Source of the DNA: Cupriavidus basilensis | Lineage (GTDB): Bacteria; Pseudomonadota; Gammaproteobacteria; Burkholderiales; Burkholderiaceae | DNA length: 62,467 nt | Reading direction: 5' to 3' | NCBI RefSeq assembly: GCF_029335485.1 | Contig: NZ_JARJLM010000351.1 | Coordinates: 1-62,467 of the forward strand | Part shown: positions 50,134 through 58,784 of the stretch, one piece after another | Position numbering within the stretch: position 1 is the first letter of the stretch | How the letters are laid out: each line of letters opens with the position of its first letter | The notes under the pieces: model-generated | What the model saw: the letters and a program-made list of their open reading frames with translations, nothing else | Told to the model about the DNA's origin: nothing | Databases searched by the model: none | Made by a program: the position numbers and the translations under genes

Positions 50134-51147
50134 TCAGTGACCAAGACCGCTCCGTGCGATCTGCTGCTCCACGAACTGGGCGAACAGTGCATGCAGACGC
50201 GTCGTCGGATGAAGGTCGTCGGCGAACATGTATGTCTGGTCGGCATTGGCCGTCACGTAGGTAGCCGGTGAGCACAGCAAGGCCGTGTCCTTGGGCGTCT
50301 TCACAGGGTTGCAGGCGACGCCGGTGTTTGACACGACGAAGCCATTGGCCTGAAAGTTCGCGATGATCTGGTTCTCCCATGTAAAAGAATCGATCTGGAT
50401 GACCTTGCCTTGCAGGCCATCGGCCTGCAAGGCAGCGTTCAAGCTATCGTTGAACATTTGCGATAGCTGAGTCAGGTTTGCCCCGCCGTCGGGCGAGGCG
50501 AAGCCTTTGGGCGATAGTCCGATATTTGGAACATTGACCACCACGACATGCGTGGCGCCGTTCTGGACGATCTGTGCGACAACTTGAGCCAGGGTGGTTG
50601 CCGCTGTCTGCACGGTCTGTGCCGCGGCCGGCAGCGCCCCGGCGCGAAGCACGTCGTTCGAGCCAGCAAAGATCAGCACCAGTTGATTGGAGTTGAAGCT
50701 CCCGTGAGCGGCCAAATGGCTCGAAACCTGCTGGTTGACGGGCATTTCGACGTTGCCGATCACGTCGGTAAGAAAATCGTACAGGTTTGCCGGCGTTGCC
50801 ACCGTGGCGCCGCCCTCCGCATAGCCGAGGCCGCCTTGCGCACTCAACGCATGAGTGACATCGATCGTAAACGCAGCGGTGAGCGTATCACCGTAGTATT
50901 GCGCAACGTCCTGAGTCCACACCTGCCCCGGATTGGTCGTGAAACGCCCCCCGCCGACTGCGCTAGCGATCGGCGCAAAAGTCCCAACGTCCGACAGACT
51001 GTCGCCGAACGAGACGACTTGCAGGTGAATGCCGCCCGATGGGGCGGCCGCGCCACCCGAGCCGCCTCCACCCCCACCGCATGCGGTAAGCAGTGAAATC
51101 ACCATGGCAAAAATTGCAACACGTACCTTGTCATTGCTTCCTTGCAT
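50134..51147 (-). CDS. SGNH/GDSL-family lipoprotein esterase
   Basis: The 337-residue protein begins at the ATG at 51147. It has a lipoprotein signal (VAIFAMVISLLTACGG) followed by a glycine-rich linker. SGNH blocks are visible: VSFGDSLSDVG with the nucleophilic Ser, a Gly in GLGYAEGGA, FAGSNDVL with the Asn, and FADDLHPTTRLH with the Asp-x-x-His. It should be a periplasmic or surface esterase/lipase of the outer-membrane-lipase group, but without an autotransporter barrel. Confidence 0.88.
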   Translation of the reverse strand: MQGSNDKVRVAIFAMVISLLTACGGGGGGSGGAAAPSGGIHLQVVSFGDSLSDVGTFAPIASAVGGGRFTTNPGQVWTQDVAQYYGDTLTAAFTIDVTHALSAQGGLGYAEGGATVATPANLYDFLTDVIGNVEMPVNQQVSSHLAAHGSFNSNQLVLIFAGSNDVLRAGALPAAAQTVQTAATTLAQVVAQIVQNGATHVVVVNVPNIGLSPKGFASPDGGANLTQLSQMFNDSLNAALQADGLQGKVIQIDSFTWENQIIANFQANGFVVSNTGVACNPVKTPKDTALLCSPATYVTANADQTYMFADDLHPTTRLHALFAQFVEQQIARSGLGH

Positions 51148-51860
51148 AGCGCCTCCACCGTTGGTCGGCCGGGCAGATGCCCGCATGCGGCGAGCTTATC
51201 GCCAGCCTGCATATCGCCTTGCAACTCTGGGACCGGACTCAGGACACTCGCCAATTTTCATTGTAGTTGCGCTGATCCGCTTGGCTTAGGGCGCGGCAGC
51301 GTAGCAGATGCCGAACTGCGCTCGCATCTGGCCCAGTTGGTGGCCGCCAAGCGCACTCAGCGCACACCGAGCCGGTCGTCTGCGATCAGGCAGCGGCTGA
51401 TCGACGCCATCAGGCCCGTGCGCGCCTTACTGGTGGCCGTCGCCAAGCTGCCCTGGCAAGCCACCGGCGAACACACCCGGGAATTGAAGCTCCGGGCAAG
51501 CTGTGCCACCTGTATGCGAATGCCGTTCGAGGTTTACCCGATGATGTGACCGCCCCTCGCCCAGGGCCAGCCTGGCTCGATGCGATCAGCGGTGCCGATC
51601 GCGAGCGCGCCTTCCGGGCACCTTCGATCCACCTTGAAGTCCAGCGCTCAGGAGGCCGCGCCAAAGCGAGGCGGCGGCCGACAAGACATTTGAACGCAAA
51701 TGAATTGTATGGAACAATTCGCTGACCATGCCGCCGCCGACCGCTGCGGACAAGGCAGCATGGCCCTGGGCGCAGCATATCGATGCCGACGACGCATATG
51801 CCGATGTCCCTAGTCCGCGCATTCTTGTGCCAATCGAAATACTGCCGCGAGGGCCGATCG
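51148..51860. other. 700-base intergenic stretch with possible unrecognised gene relics
   Basis: A plus-strand frame at about 51270-51549 has a protein-like look (ADAELRSHLAQLVAAKRTQR and RQRLIDAIRPVRALLVAVAK), but no start or family is recognised. The remainder up to the AraC gene shows nothing I can support. The AraC promoter must lie here. Confidence 0.35.
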
Positions 51861-52769
51861 ATGAACCTGCCGGTGTTCGACTACGCTAACGCCGCCGATG
51901 TCCGTCAATTGTTCGGGGCGCCTGCGCTCCAGTCGAGCGAGCACAGCAGATGGGATGGGCTGTCCTTCGAGCTGCGCAGCGGCGAGGCTGCCTTTTCGAC
52001 GGTCGAGCATGTTGTCGAGAACCACTACTTCATGGTCAAGCTCGATCCCGGCACGCGCGCCGAGCGCCGCCTGGACGGCAGGTGGTACCCGGAAACGCAG
52101 CGGCACGGGTTCACCGCCTTCGTCCCGCATGGCTGCCCACACGAGACCCGCTATCCTCACAAGCTCGGCAGCCTGTACATGATCACCGTCGGCCGCTCGG
52201 TCGTCGACTCAGTCTGCGCGGAACTGGGCATGCCCGGCTTCCAGGGCGTGCCGGCGCCGGCGCTGTGCGCCGACAGCCTGTTGCTGGCGACGGGACACCA
52301 GATTGCCCAGGAACTGGCGCGGGGCAATCCTTGCGGCCAGCTCTTCGCCGACATCACCGCCCAGTCGCTTGCGCTCTATCTCGTCTCCCGGCAGCTGCCC
52401 GCATCGCGCCCGCGCCTGCCGGTCGAGACCCTGGCGGCGCATCGCCTGCGCAGGGTCGACGAGTATATCGAGGCGAACATCGACGCCCAGATTACGCTGC
52501 AAGACCTGGCCGAAGTGGCGGGACTCAGCGTGTTCCACTTCAGCCGGGCCTTCAAGGCCGCGGCTCAACGCACGCCCTATCAGCACGTCCTGGCGAAAAA
52601 AATCGCGCGGGCCGAGCACCTGCTGGCGTTCTCAGAACTGCCGCTGGTGGAGATCGCGCTGGCAGTGGGCTTCGTCTGTCAATACACGTTTACAAGGCAA
52701 TTCCGCAAGTCCACCGGCATCACCCCGGCCGCCTTCCGGCGCGGCGGAAAAATCATTCGCAAGATTTGA
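51861..52769 (+). CDS. AraC-family regulator
   Basis: The 302-residue regulator has a divergent N-terminal sensor domain and a C-terminal double HTH (ITLQDLAEVAGLSVFHFSRA, EIALAVGFVCQYTFTRQFRK, GITPAAFRR). The ATG at 51861 follows GAGGG. It lies 102 bases upstream of the diiron/radical-SAM operon in the same direction and is its likely activator. Confidence 0.87.
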   Translation: MNLPVFDYANAADVRQLFGAPALQSSEHSRWDGLSFELRSGEAAFSTVEHVVENHYFMVKLDPGTRAERRLDGRWYPETQRHGFTAFVPHGCPHETRYPHKLGSLYMITVGRSVVDSVCAELGMPGFQGVPAPALCADSLLLATGHQIAQELARGNPCGQLFADITAQSLALYLVSRQLPASRPRLPVETLAAHRLRRVDEYIEANIDAQITLQDLAEVAGLSVFHFSRAFKAAAQRTPYQHVLAKKIARAEHLLAFSELPLVEIALAVGFVCQYTFTRQFRKSTGITPAAFRRGGKIIRKI

Positions 52770-52871
52770 GTCTTTCAGCAAGATATGACATCTGCCTGAT
52801 CCGGCGTCTCATCTAGACTGCTTCTGCATTCTATTCGCTCCATACACCAGCTTAGGAGACAGGAGGTGGCA

Positions 52872-53630
52872 ATGACAGGCACAGCAGAGACGATCAAGGT
52901 CCGTGCAGCGCGGCACTCGGTGCAATCGGCCGAGGCCTTCCACCAGATGCCCAACGAGTACCAGGCGCTTGCCACGCATCTGATGCTGGTCCACACTGAA
53001 GGAGAGTTGACCGGCGCCGATGACTACACGCGCATCTTCTACCCGCTTGCGCCGACGGCGCTCGAGAAGTTCGTCTGCTGCGAGCGGGCCGCCGAGGAGA
53101 TGAACCACTACATGCTCGGCGCCGCCGTGCTGCAGGAACTGGGCATCGACACCAGCCATATGCTCGGGCAGGACATGATGGAGCGCCCGCTCTACCCGAA
53201 CGAGCTGGTGCGCGGGGTCGAGACCTGGATGGAACGCGGCATCTTCTCCTTCCTTGGGGAGGCGGTGGTGCTCGACCACCTGCTGGAGTTCGCCGAGTCC
53301 AGCTACCAGCCGTTCGCCAAGATATTCATCGACCAGATCATCAAGGACGAGCACATCCACGTCGCGCACGGCTATCGCATCGTCAAGCAGGCTTGTGAAG
53401 CGCCGGCGGGCCGCGCCGCGGCGCAGGAGGCCTTGAACCGCTTCTGGCCCATCGTGCTCGATCTCTGCGGCAAGACCGATTCGGTGCGCACTCCCCTCTA
53501 CGTGGAGTGGGGGCTGCGCCAGACCACCAATGCGGAACTGCGCGACCGCTTCATCCGCAAGACCCGGCCCCGCCTGCAGTCGCTCGGCTTGGCCGTGCCG
53601 GACGACCTGGTCAACCGGAGATATCTGTGA
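52872..53630 (+). CDS. Ferritin-like diiron protein (PaaA/PaaC family)
   Basis: The 252-residue helical protein has the diiron pattern: a Glu in ALEKFVCCERAAEEMNHYML including ExxH, and the second ExxH in KDEHIHVAHGY, with further Glu residues in FLGEAVVLDH and LLEFAESS. It is closest in character to the phenylacetyl-CoA epoxidase PaaA/PaaC family, which activate O2 to oxidise CoA thioesters. AGGAGG five bases before the ATG fixes the start. Its stop overlaps the radical SAM start (TGATG). No PaaB, D or E partners are seen. Confidence 0.8.
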   Translation: MTGTAETIKVRAARHSVQSAEAFHQMPNEYQALATHLMLVHTEGELTGADDYTRIFYPLAPTALEKFVCCERAAEEMNHYMLGAAVLQELGIDTSHMLGQDMMERPLYPNELVRGVETWMERGIFSFLGEAVVLDHLLEFAESSYQPFAKIFIDQIIKDEHIHVAHGYRIVKQACEAPAGRAAAQEALNRFWPIVLDLCGKTDSVRTPLYVEWGLRQTTNAELRDRFIRKTRPRLQSLGLAVPDDLVNRRYL

Positions 53631-54829
53631 TGCCGGCGGATCCCGCGGACAAGAGCGGCGCGGCGGCGCGCACGGCCCGGCTGGAGCGCAAGCAATGGCT
53701 GGCGCAACGCCTGGAGACGTTGCTGGAAGGTGACCCCGCGCTGGAAAACCGGTTCAAGGCCGTCAGGGCCTTCGGCAGCGGCGTCAGGATCTCGGAGTAC
53801 CACCTCACCAATGCCTGCAATATCCGCTGCGACGGCTGCTGGTTCTTCGCCTTCGGCCATGACAAGGCCTCGACGGAAGCCAAGAGCCTCGCCGCGTGGG
53901 AAGACTTCATCGAGGCGCAGCGGAAAAAGCGCGTCAATGCCGCCTTGCTGATCGGAGGCGAGCCGACGCTCTTCCTCGATCGCATCGAGGCCTTCGTGAA
54001 GCGGATGCGGTACGTCACCATCTCGACCAACGGATACAAGGCGCTGCCTAACGACGAGCGCTTTCGCGACGTGGGCATGCTGGTTTCCGTGTTCGGCGGC
54101 GGACCGCTGGATGACGAGCTGCGCGCCATCAAGCCCGGCGGCAGGCGCTTCACGGGCCTGTTCGACCAGGCCTTGCGCAATTATCGCTACGACCCGCGGC
54201 CCACGTTCGTGTTCGCTGTCACTGAACGCAGCGTTCCCTATGTGCGGGAGACCGTGCGGCGCATCCACGAGAACGGAAACCGCGTGACCATCAACTTCTA
54301 CAGCGAATACAACACCAGCCACCCCTTGCGGGCCGCTAACCAGCGCCGGCTGCTGGATGAAGTGATGGAAGTGAAGCAGCGCTATCAGGACACCATCCTG
54401 AGCCATCCCGAGCATATCGCCGGCGTGCTGACCGGAAAGGCGTGGTGCGGCGAATTCTCGGGCCAGACCTGTCCGAGCGTGAGCAGCGACCACGCTGCGA
54501 ACAGCGAGCGGGTCCGCAACGGGAACGCGGTGCTCCCCTTCTTCAATACCTACAAGCCGGACCTCGAAACGCTGGAGGTCTGCTGTACCTCGGGGCACTG
54601 CGACGGCTGTCGCGACAGCCAGGCGGTCTATAGCTGGCAGGTGGTCTCGCTGGAAAAGAGCCTGCAATCGAAGGAGAATTTGCAAACATGGATCGAAGTG
54701 GCAGAGAGCTACTGGAGCCAGTTCATCTGGACCCCGTTCCACTGGAGCAAGAAGGACGGCGCGAGGCTGCAGCGGCCAACGCAAGCAGCTGCCGCGGGGG
54801 CGCCACGGCACAGCGCGGTAGCGGCCTAG
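53630..54829 (+). CDS. Radical SAM enzyme with extra C-terminal cysteines
   Basis: The 399-residue protein has the radical SAM cluster motif NACNIRCDGCWF (CxxxCxxC), the GGEP motif in LLIGGEPTLF and a TISTNGY strand. A C-terminal region has additional cysteines (WCGEFSGQTC, then CCTSGHCDGC) that could bind an auxiliary Fe-S cluster in a SPASM-like way. It would produce a 5'-deoxyadenosyl radical for a difficult C-H or C-C reaction. It is translationally coupled to the diiron protein. Substrate unknown. Confidence 0.85.
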   Translation: MPADPADKSGAAARTARLERKQWLAQRLETLLEGDPALENRFKAVRAFGSGVRISEYHLTNACNIRCDGCWFFAFGHDKASTEAKSLAAWEDFIEAQRKKRVNAALLIGGEPTLFLDRIEAFVKRMRYVTISTNGYKALPNDERFRDVGMLVSVFGGGPLDDELRAIKPGGRRFTGLFDQALRNYRYDPRPTFVFAVTERSVPYVRETVRRIHENGNRVTINFYSEYNTSHPLRAANQRRLLDEVMEVKQRYQDTILSHPEHIAGVLTGKAWCGEFSGQTCPSVSSDHAANSERVRNGNAVLPFFNTYKPDLETLEVCCTSGHCDGCRDSQAVYSWQVVSLEKSLQSKENLQTWIEVAESYWSQFIWTPFHWSKKDGARLQRPTQAAAAGAPRHSAVAA

Positions 54830-55380
54830 GCGAAGCCCCGGACCACGACGGCGGCGAGGAGCGCCCGCCGCCCGGCCCCGCCATCCGCTTCCCGGCGGTA
54901 CCGGCAGAAAGGGAAAAGTGGCAGCGGACCTTCAATGAAGGCGCCATCATCCAGCACCTCGGTGCAACGGTCTGCCTGCGCGATGCCTACCGGGCGCGGC
55001 TCTCCGTGGCCAGGCCCGCGCTGTTCCATCAAGGCGGGCTCGGCACCGGCGCCATCAACGGCGCGACGATCGCCGCGCTGATGGACTGCGCGATGTCCAT
55101 CGTCGGCATCGTCCACTTCAAGGGCCGAAAGTGCGGAACGGTAGACCTCTCGGTCCACTTCCTGGCGCCGCTGCGATTCGGCGCCTTCTCGGTCGACTGC
55201 CATGCGACGCGCAGGACGCGGGGCATGGTATACGCGGAGGCCGGCATCCTCGACGCACGGGGGCGCCTGGTGGCAAGAGGGATTGGGATCGTCAGCAGGG
55301 CCGACGAAAGCGACAGGGAACGCGAGCGGGGCGGGCGCGAGGACGGCATCTGGCACAGCCCAGACGGCCTGCTCAGGTAG
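54688..55380 (+). CDS. PaaI-type hot-dog thioesterase with N-terminal extension
   Basis: The frame of 230 codons contains a C-terminal hot-dog domain: QGGLGTGAINGATIAALMDC with the Asp of the PaaI/HGG-type active site, then GTVDLSVHFLAP. AAGGAG 11 bases before the ATG at 54688 supports this start, and no other good start exists before the domain. The gene thus overlaps the radical SAM gene by 142 bases in another frame. The first 75 residues are polar and probably disordered. It should hydrolyse acyl-CoA thioesters. Confidence 0.75.
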   Translation: MDRSGRELLEPVHLDPVPLEQEGRREAAAANASSCRGGATAQRGSGLGEAPDHDGGEERPPPGPAIRFPAVPAEREKWQRTFNEGAIIQHLGATVCLRDAYRARLSVARPALFHQGGLGTGAINGATIAALMDCAMSIVGIVHFKGRKCGTVDLSVHFLAPLRFGAFSVDCHATRRTRGMVYAEAGILDARGRLVARGIGIVSRADESDRERERGGREDGIWHSPDGLLR

Positions 55381-55392
55381 GGGAGAACAACG

Positions 55393-55860
55393 ATGCTGGT
55401 TTCAGACTACATTCTCGATGAGGTTGCCGTGCAATTCGGAAACACTGTCATTGCCCCAGGGCATACATTTCACCGCGATCTGTTGGTGACGCGCGAAGAC
55501 ATTGCCAAGTTCGCCGGACTCTGCGAAGACTTCAATCCTCTGCACCACGATGAGGACTATGCCAGGACGACGCGGTTCGGCTCGATCATTGCAGCCGGCC
55601 CGCACATCATGAGCCTGTTCACCTCGATGGTGGCGACGCACTTTTCAGAGATCACGCCGATGGTCGGCGTCGACTTCTCCTTCTCCTTCCTGTCCGCCAT
55701 CCGCGCTGGGGACACGCTGCGCATGCACTGGACCGTATCGGCCCTGACACCGAGCGAGAAGATGAAAGGCACCCTGGCGCATCTCGAGGGCGAAGTCCGC
55801 CACGGCAAGGGCGTTGCCATCAAGGGGATGGGGCTGGTCCTGTTGATGGACAAGCTCTGA
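55393..55860 (+). CDS. MaoC-like (R)-specific enoyl-CoA hydratase/dehydratase
   Basis: The 155-residue hot-dog protein has the hydratase-2 motif CEDFNPLHHDEDYA (catalytic Asp and His) followed by FGSIIAAGPHIMSLF. It adds water to, or removes it from, CoA or ACP thioesters. It follows the PaaI-like gene by 12 bases behind GGGGAG, so the four genes from the diiron protein onward form one operon acting on thioester-bound substrates. Confidence 0.87.
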   Translation: MLVSDYILDEVAVQFGNTVIAPGHTFHRDLLVTREDIAKFAGLCEDFNPLHHDEDYARTTRFGSIIAAGPHIMSLFTSMVATHFSEITPMVGVDFSFSFLSAIRAGDTLRMHWTVSALTPSEKMKGTLAHLEGEVRHGKGVAIKGMGLVLLMDKL

Positions 55861-56210
55861 GCGCCGCCGGCGCAGGAGTCCGCTCCGGCCGGGGCGAAGC
55901 GTACGAAAGGCACGGACCGGTGGTGGACGCACACCGCCCATCTACCGCTCGCCACCGCCGGTGGGCGACGGCAAAGAGCCGCAACCTGGCGCGGTCTCGG
56001 TTTCGACCGCCATGGTTGACCACGGTCCGGTACCCGACGCAAAGGCGGCGACAGCGGTATCAAGGGCTTCGAGGCTCTCCTTGGCGTTGGTGACAGGAAG
56101 CTGCCAACCTCCACGGCGCTCGGCTTGCCTTGATCGTCGCGTACATGGACCAGTGACAGAACGGTGCGGCAGGCTTTGCCTGGCCAGACTGACGGCATCC
56201 GCGTAGCTCC
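55861..56210. other. Intergenic stretch after the MaoC gene
   Basis: No gene is supported. The minus strand may contain the badly decayed continuation of the porin relic that lies just to the right, but I cannot align it. Confidence 0.35.
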
Positions 56211-56330
56211 CCATATCAGGAAGTCCGAGCGCGGCTCGTGCGCGTAGGAATTCGTGTCAAAGATATCGACGACCGAAAGCTTGCCGATAGTCAGCGTGAC
56301 GTTGTCCGTTTCCCTGTGACCGGCGAGGGG
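56211..56330 (-). pseudogene. Relic of an OprB-type carbohydrate porin
   Basis: Forty codons read on the minus strand give LAGHRETDNVTLTIGKLSVV followed by DIFDTNSYAHEPRSDFLIW. This closely follows the conserved segment of OprB carbohydrate-selective porins (TLT-GK-SVVDIFDTN-YAHDPR-DF). No intact frame continues on either side. Confidence 0.65.
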
Positions 56331-56705
56331 CCTTCACCCTTGCTCTGACTCCAAATATTGGGAGGTCTCAACAGCGATTGAACTAGCTAGAATCGGGCTT
56401 CCACATTCCACGGGGGCCTGAATCTGCACGTCTCTATCGATGTTGCCGCATGCAGCGATCTTTCCAAACCAGCCAGACGATGGCGAAGACTCCCACCGAG
56501 CGAGCAGGTAGGTTAGGGTGACCAGATCGGCGCTTGCCTATGCCATCGGCTCGCATCGGTAGTCCGGGCCGGACGGCCCTTTCGCTCCAATACAGCGATG
56601 GCGTTGGTATGCGTGCGTTTGGCGGTCCCAAACCGGCTGAAGCCTGCCCGAGCGGATCCTGTTCCGTGGCCAGCGTTGCTGCACACCAGCCTAAAGGAAA
56701 ACGAT

Positions 56706-57077
56706 ATGGAAACACGAACTGCCTATCTCATTCTGACCGTACTTGGGGCCGCGCTACCCCTTTACTTCTTCATGCCCTTCCTGCTTGAGAACGGCCTGGA
56801 TGTTCGCCTGTTCCTGGCGGAACTCTTCGCCAATGCCATTGGCAGGTTCTTCGCGATGGATGTACTGGTATCCGGGATCGTCACAATCGTCTTTACGCTG
56901 TCAGAGTCGCGTCGCCTGGCAATCAGAAGTGGTCCGCTGTGCCTGCTGGGGCTGCTCGTCGGTGTGTCGGTGGCACTCCCATTGTTCCTCTTCGTTCGCC
57001 ATCTGCATGTCGCAAGCCGGAGGTCTGCAGCGCCCCAGCGGACTGCCGAAGCGGCGTCCTACAGGAACGATGGATAA
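56706..57077 (+). CDS. DUF2834-like small membrane protein
   Basis: The 123-residue protein has three hydrophobic helices (YLILTVLGAALPLYFFMPFL, FAMDVLVSGIVTIVFTL and GLLVGVSVALPLFLFV) in the arrangement of DUF2834 proteins. AAAGGA precedes the ATG at 56706. Function unknown. It converges with the diguanylate cyclase gene. Confidence 0.75.
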   Translation: METRTAYLILTVLGAALPLYFFMPFLLENGLDVRLFLAELFANAIGRFFAMDVLVSGIVTIVFTLSESRRLAIRSGPLCLLGLLVGVSVALPLFLFVRHLHVASRRSAAPQRTAEAASYRNDG

Positions 57078-57090
57078 GTGGTGGCGGGTT

Positions 57091-58224
57091 TTACACGACG
57101 CTCGTCTTCACAAGGTTGCGCCCGCTGGCCTTCGCCGCATAACACGCACTGTCCGCTGTCTGTATCCAGGCATCCCACGCCCCGCCCTTCCGGTCGCTCC
57201 AGGCCACACCAATGCTCGCGGTAACGCCAATGCGCACGCCGTCGATCGCAACGGACATTGCTTCGATTCGATGGCGAAGCCGTTCAGCGACCGCTCTGGC
57301 ATCTTGCTCGCCGACGTTTGGAAGAAAGAGCACGAACTCCTCGCCGCCGTATCGCGCAAGGACGTCCCCCTCCCGCAGCCCATCTCGGACAGCTCTAGCA
57401 ACCGACGCCAGCACGTGGTCCCCCACGGGATGTCCAAATCTGTCGTTGATCTGCTTGAAGCGGTCCACATCCAGGATCGCGAGAGCGCTGTTTGCGAGCG
57501 GCGCTGCGGGAAGGCGCCCGAGGAACCATCGGCGGTTGCCGATGCCGGTCAGCGCATCGGTATCCGCCGCAAGCTGAAGACCCGCCTCGCGCCGCTCCCT
57601 GACGAGCGTCACAACCAGCAGCGCAATCCAGAAGTTGAAGAAAATCTGAAGAAAAAAAGCAGTCGCAAAGTCAAGTTTCGATGGAATATCAAGAACGATG
57701 CAAACGAGGCGCACAGCATAGATCAGCGCACTCGCCAGGAGACACGCAGCCAACGGGCGACGCGCAGGCAGTAGCTCTCTATGTCGGTCCAGCCATATCT
57801 CGACTGCCGAAGCCGCCAGGGATATCACCGCGGTCAAGTGAAAGACGCTCGCCCGCTGAGCATTGACAAGGGGGAAATCCGACTCTATGCCAATGACGAA
57901 CCATCCCACGGGCACCAGTATGAGAATCCAGTAAAGGCTCCGGCGGCGACCACTTAAGCGCCGCATGCCGTCCCAGAGCAGCGGATAGGCGACCATCCCC
58001 AAAAGAAGGCTCAAATGCGTCCACAGCCAAGACGGTAAGGCGGCTCGCTCCCCAAACGCAGCCAGCGCTGCACCGATTGCCAAAGCAATAAACGCAACGG
58101 CGAGACGACCTAAACCCATGGGCCGGGACGAACGCCTGCGGCTATGCAAGATCGCTGCGGCGCCTGCAATCAACGAGGTACTGTGCAGAAGAATAATGGT
58201 GCCTAGATCGAAAGTCAGGTACAT
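57091..58224 (-). CDS. Membrane-bound diguanylate cyclase (GGDEF)
   Basis: From the ATG at 58224 the protein has 377 residues. About six N-terminal membrane helices (residues 1-200) act as the input domain, and a C-terminal GGDEF domain starts at ADTDALTGIGNRRWF. The active site reads RYGGEEF, so it should make c-di-GMP. The RxxD inhibitory site is not evident. A longer upstream frame adds polar, non-conserved residues and is unlikely to be translated. Confidence 0.88.
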   Translation of the reverse strand: MYLTFDLGTIILLHSTSLIAGAAAILHSRRRSSRPMGLGRLAVAFIALAIGAALAAFGERAALPSWLWTHLSLLLGMVAYPLLWDGMRRLSGRRRSLYWILILVPVGWFVIGIESDFPLVNAQRASVFHLTAVISLAASAVEIWLDRHRELLPARRPLAACLLASALIYAVRLVCIVLDIPSKLDFATAFFLQIFFNFWIALLVVTLVRERREAGLQLAADTDALTGIGNRRWFLGRLPAAPLANSALAILDVDRFKQINDRFGHPVGDHVLASVARAVRDGLREGDVLARYGGEEFVLFLPNVGEQDARAVAERLRHRIEAMSVAIDGVRIGVTASIGVAWSDRKGGAWDAWIQTADSACYAAKASGRNLVKTSVV

Positions 58225-58784
58225 ACAGCCACTTCGGTTCCCAATATACGAATTATCGAAGAAGCATATTCCAAAAAGATGACTGGCGCGATTAAGATTG
58301 GCCCCAGCCCAAATCTCGGATGCCCGGTGGCTCGCAGCGAATCCGGTTAGCGATGCCTGCCTCGGCATCGAAGATGATCTCATCCGCCGGTGATCGAGAC
58401 CTGGTTGCAACAAAAACTCCGGCCAGCGTCCGTGGGCGTAAACTCTCGCGTCGTCGATGCGACACTGATACTCATCCTTGGTCGTCAACTCCTGGACGCA
58501 GGAGGCAACGACAGGGAGATGGTTCGGGTCGGCGAGGGGATGCCAGTGCGCACACCCAACGACGTCAACAGTGGGCGCAACGGCAACGAGGCGACCTTCC
58601 CTAACCAGGTTGTGCCCGCAACAACGTACTTGAAATGGATTGATCGTTTAAAATGGCCGGCATTGTCACTCAGTCAGCCGTCGGTCTCTTTTCATCCTCA
58701 GCGCGCTTGACGAAGTCCTTGCGATGGTTGTGCAAGCGAGGCACTTGAGTACCTCGACAAGCAAGCGCAGCGCCGTGCAGCCGC
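58225..58784. other. Intergenic stretch between divergent cyclase and kinase genes
   Basis: Holds the promoters of the divergent diguanylate cyclase and histidine kinase genes. Short frames on the plus strand (58390-58710) are not recognisable. Confidence 0.4.

Noticed and set aside
53498-54811. 437-codon minus-strand frame
   Set aside because: Exact antisense of the radical SAM gene, which has clear CxxxCxxC and GGEP motifs; the antisense frame has none.
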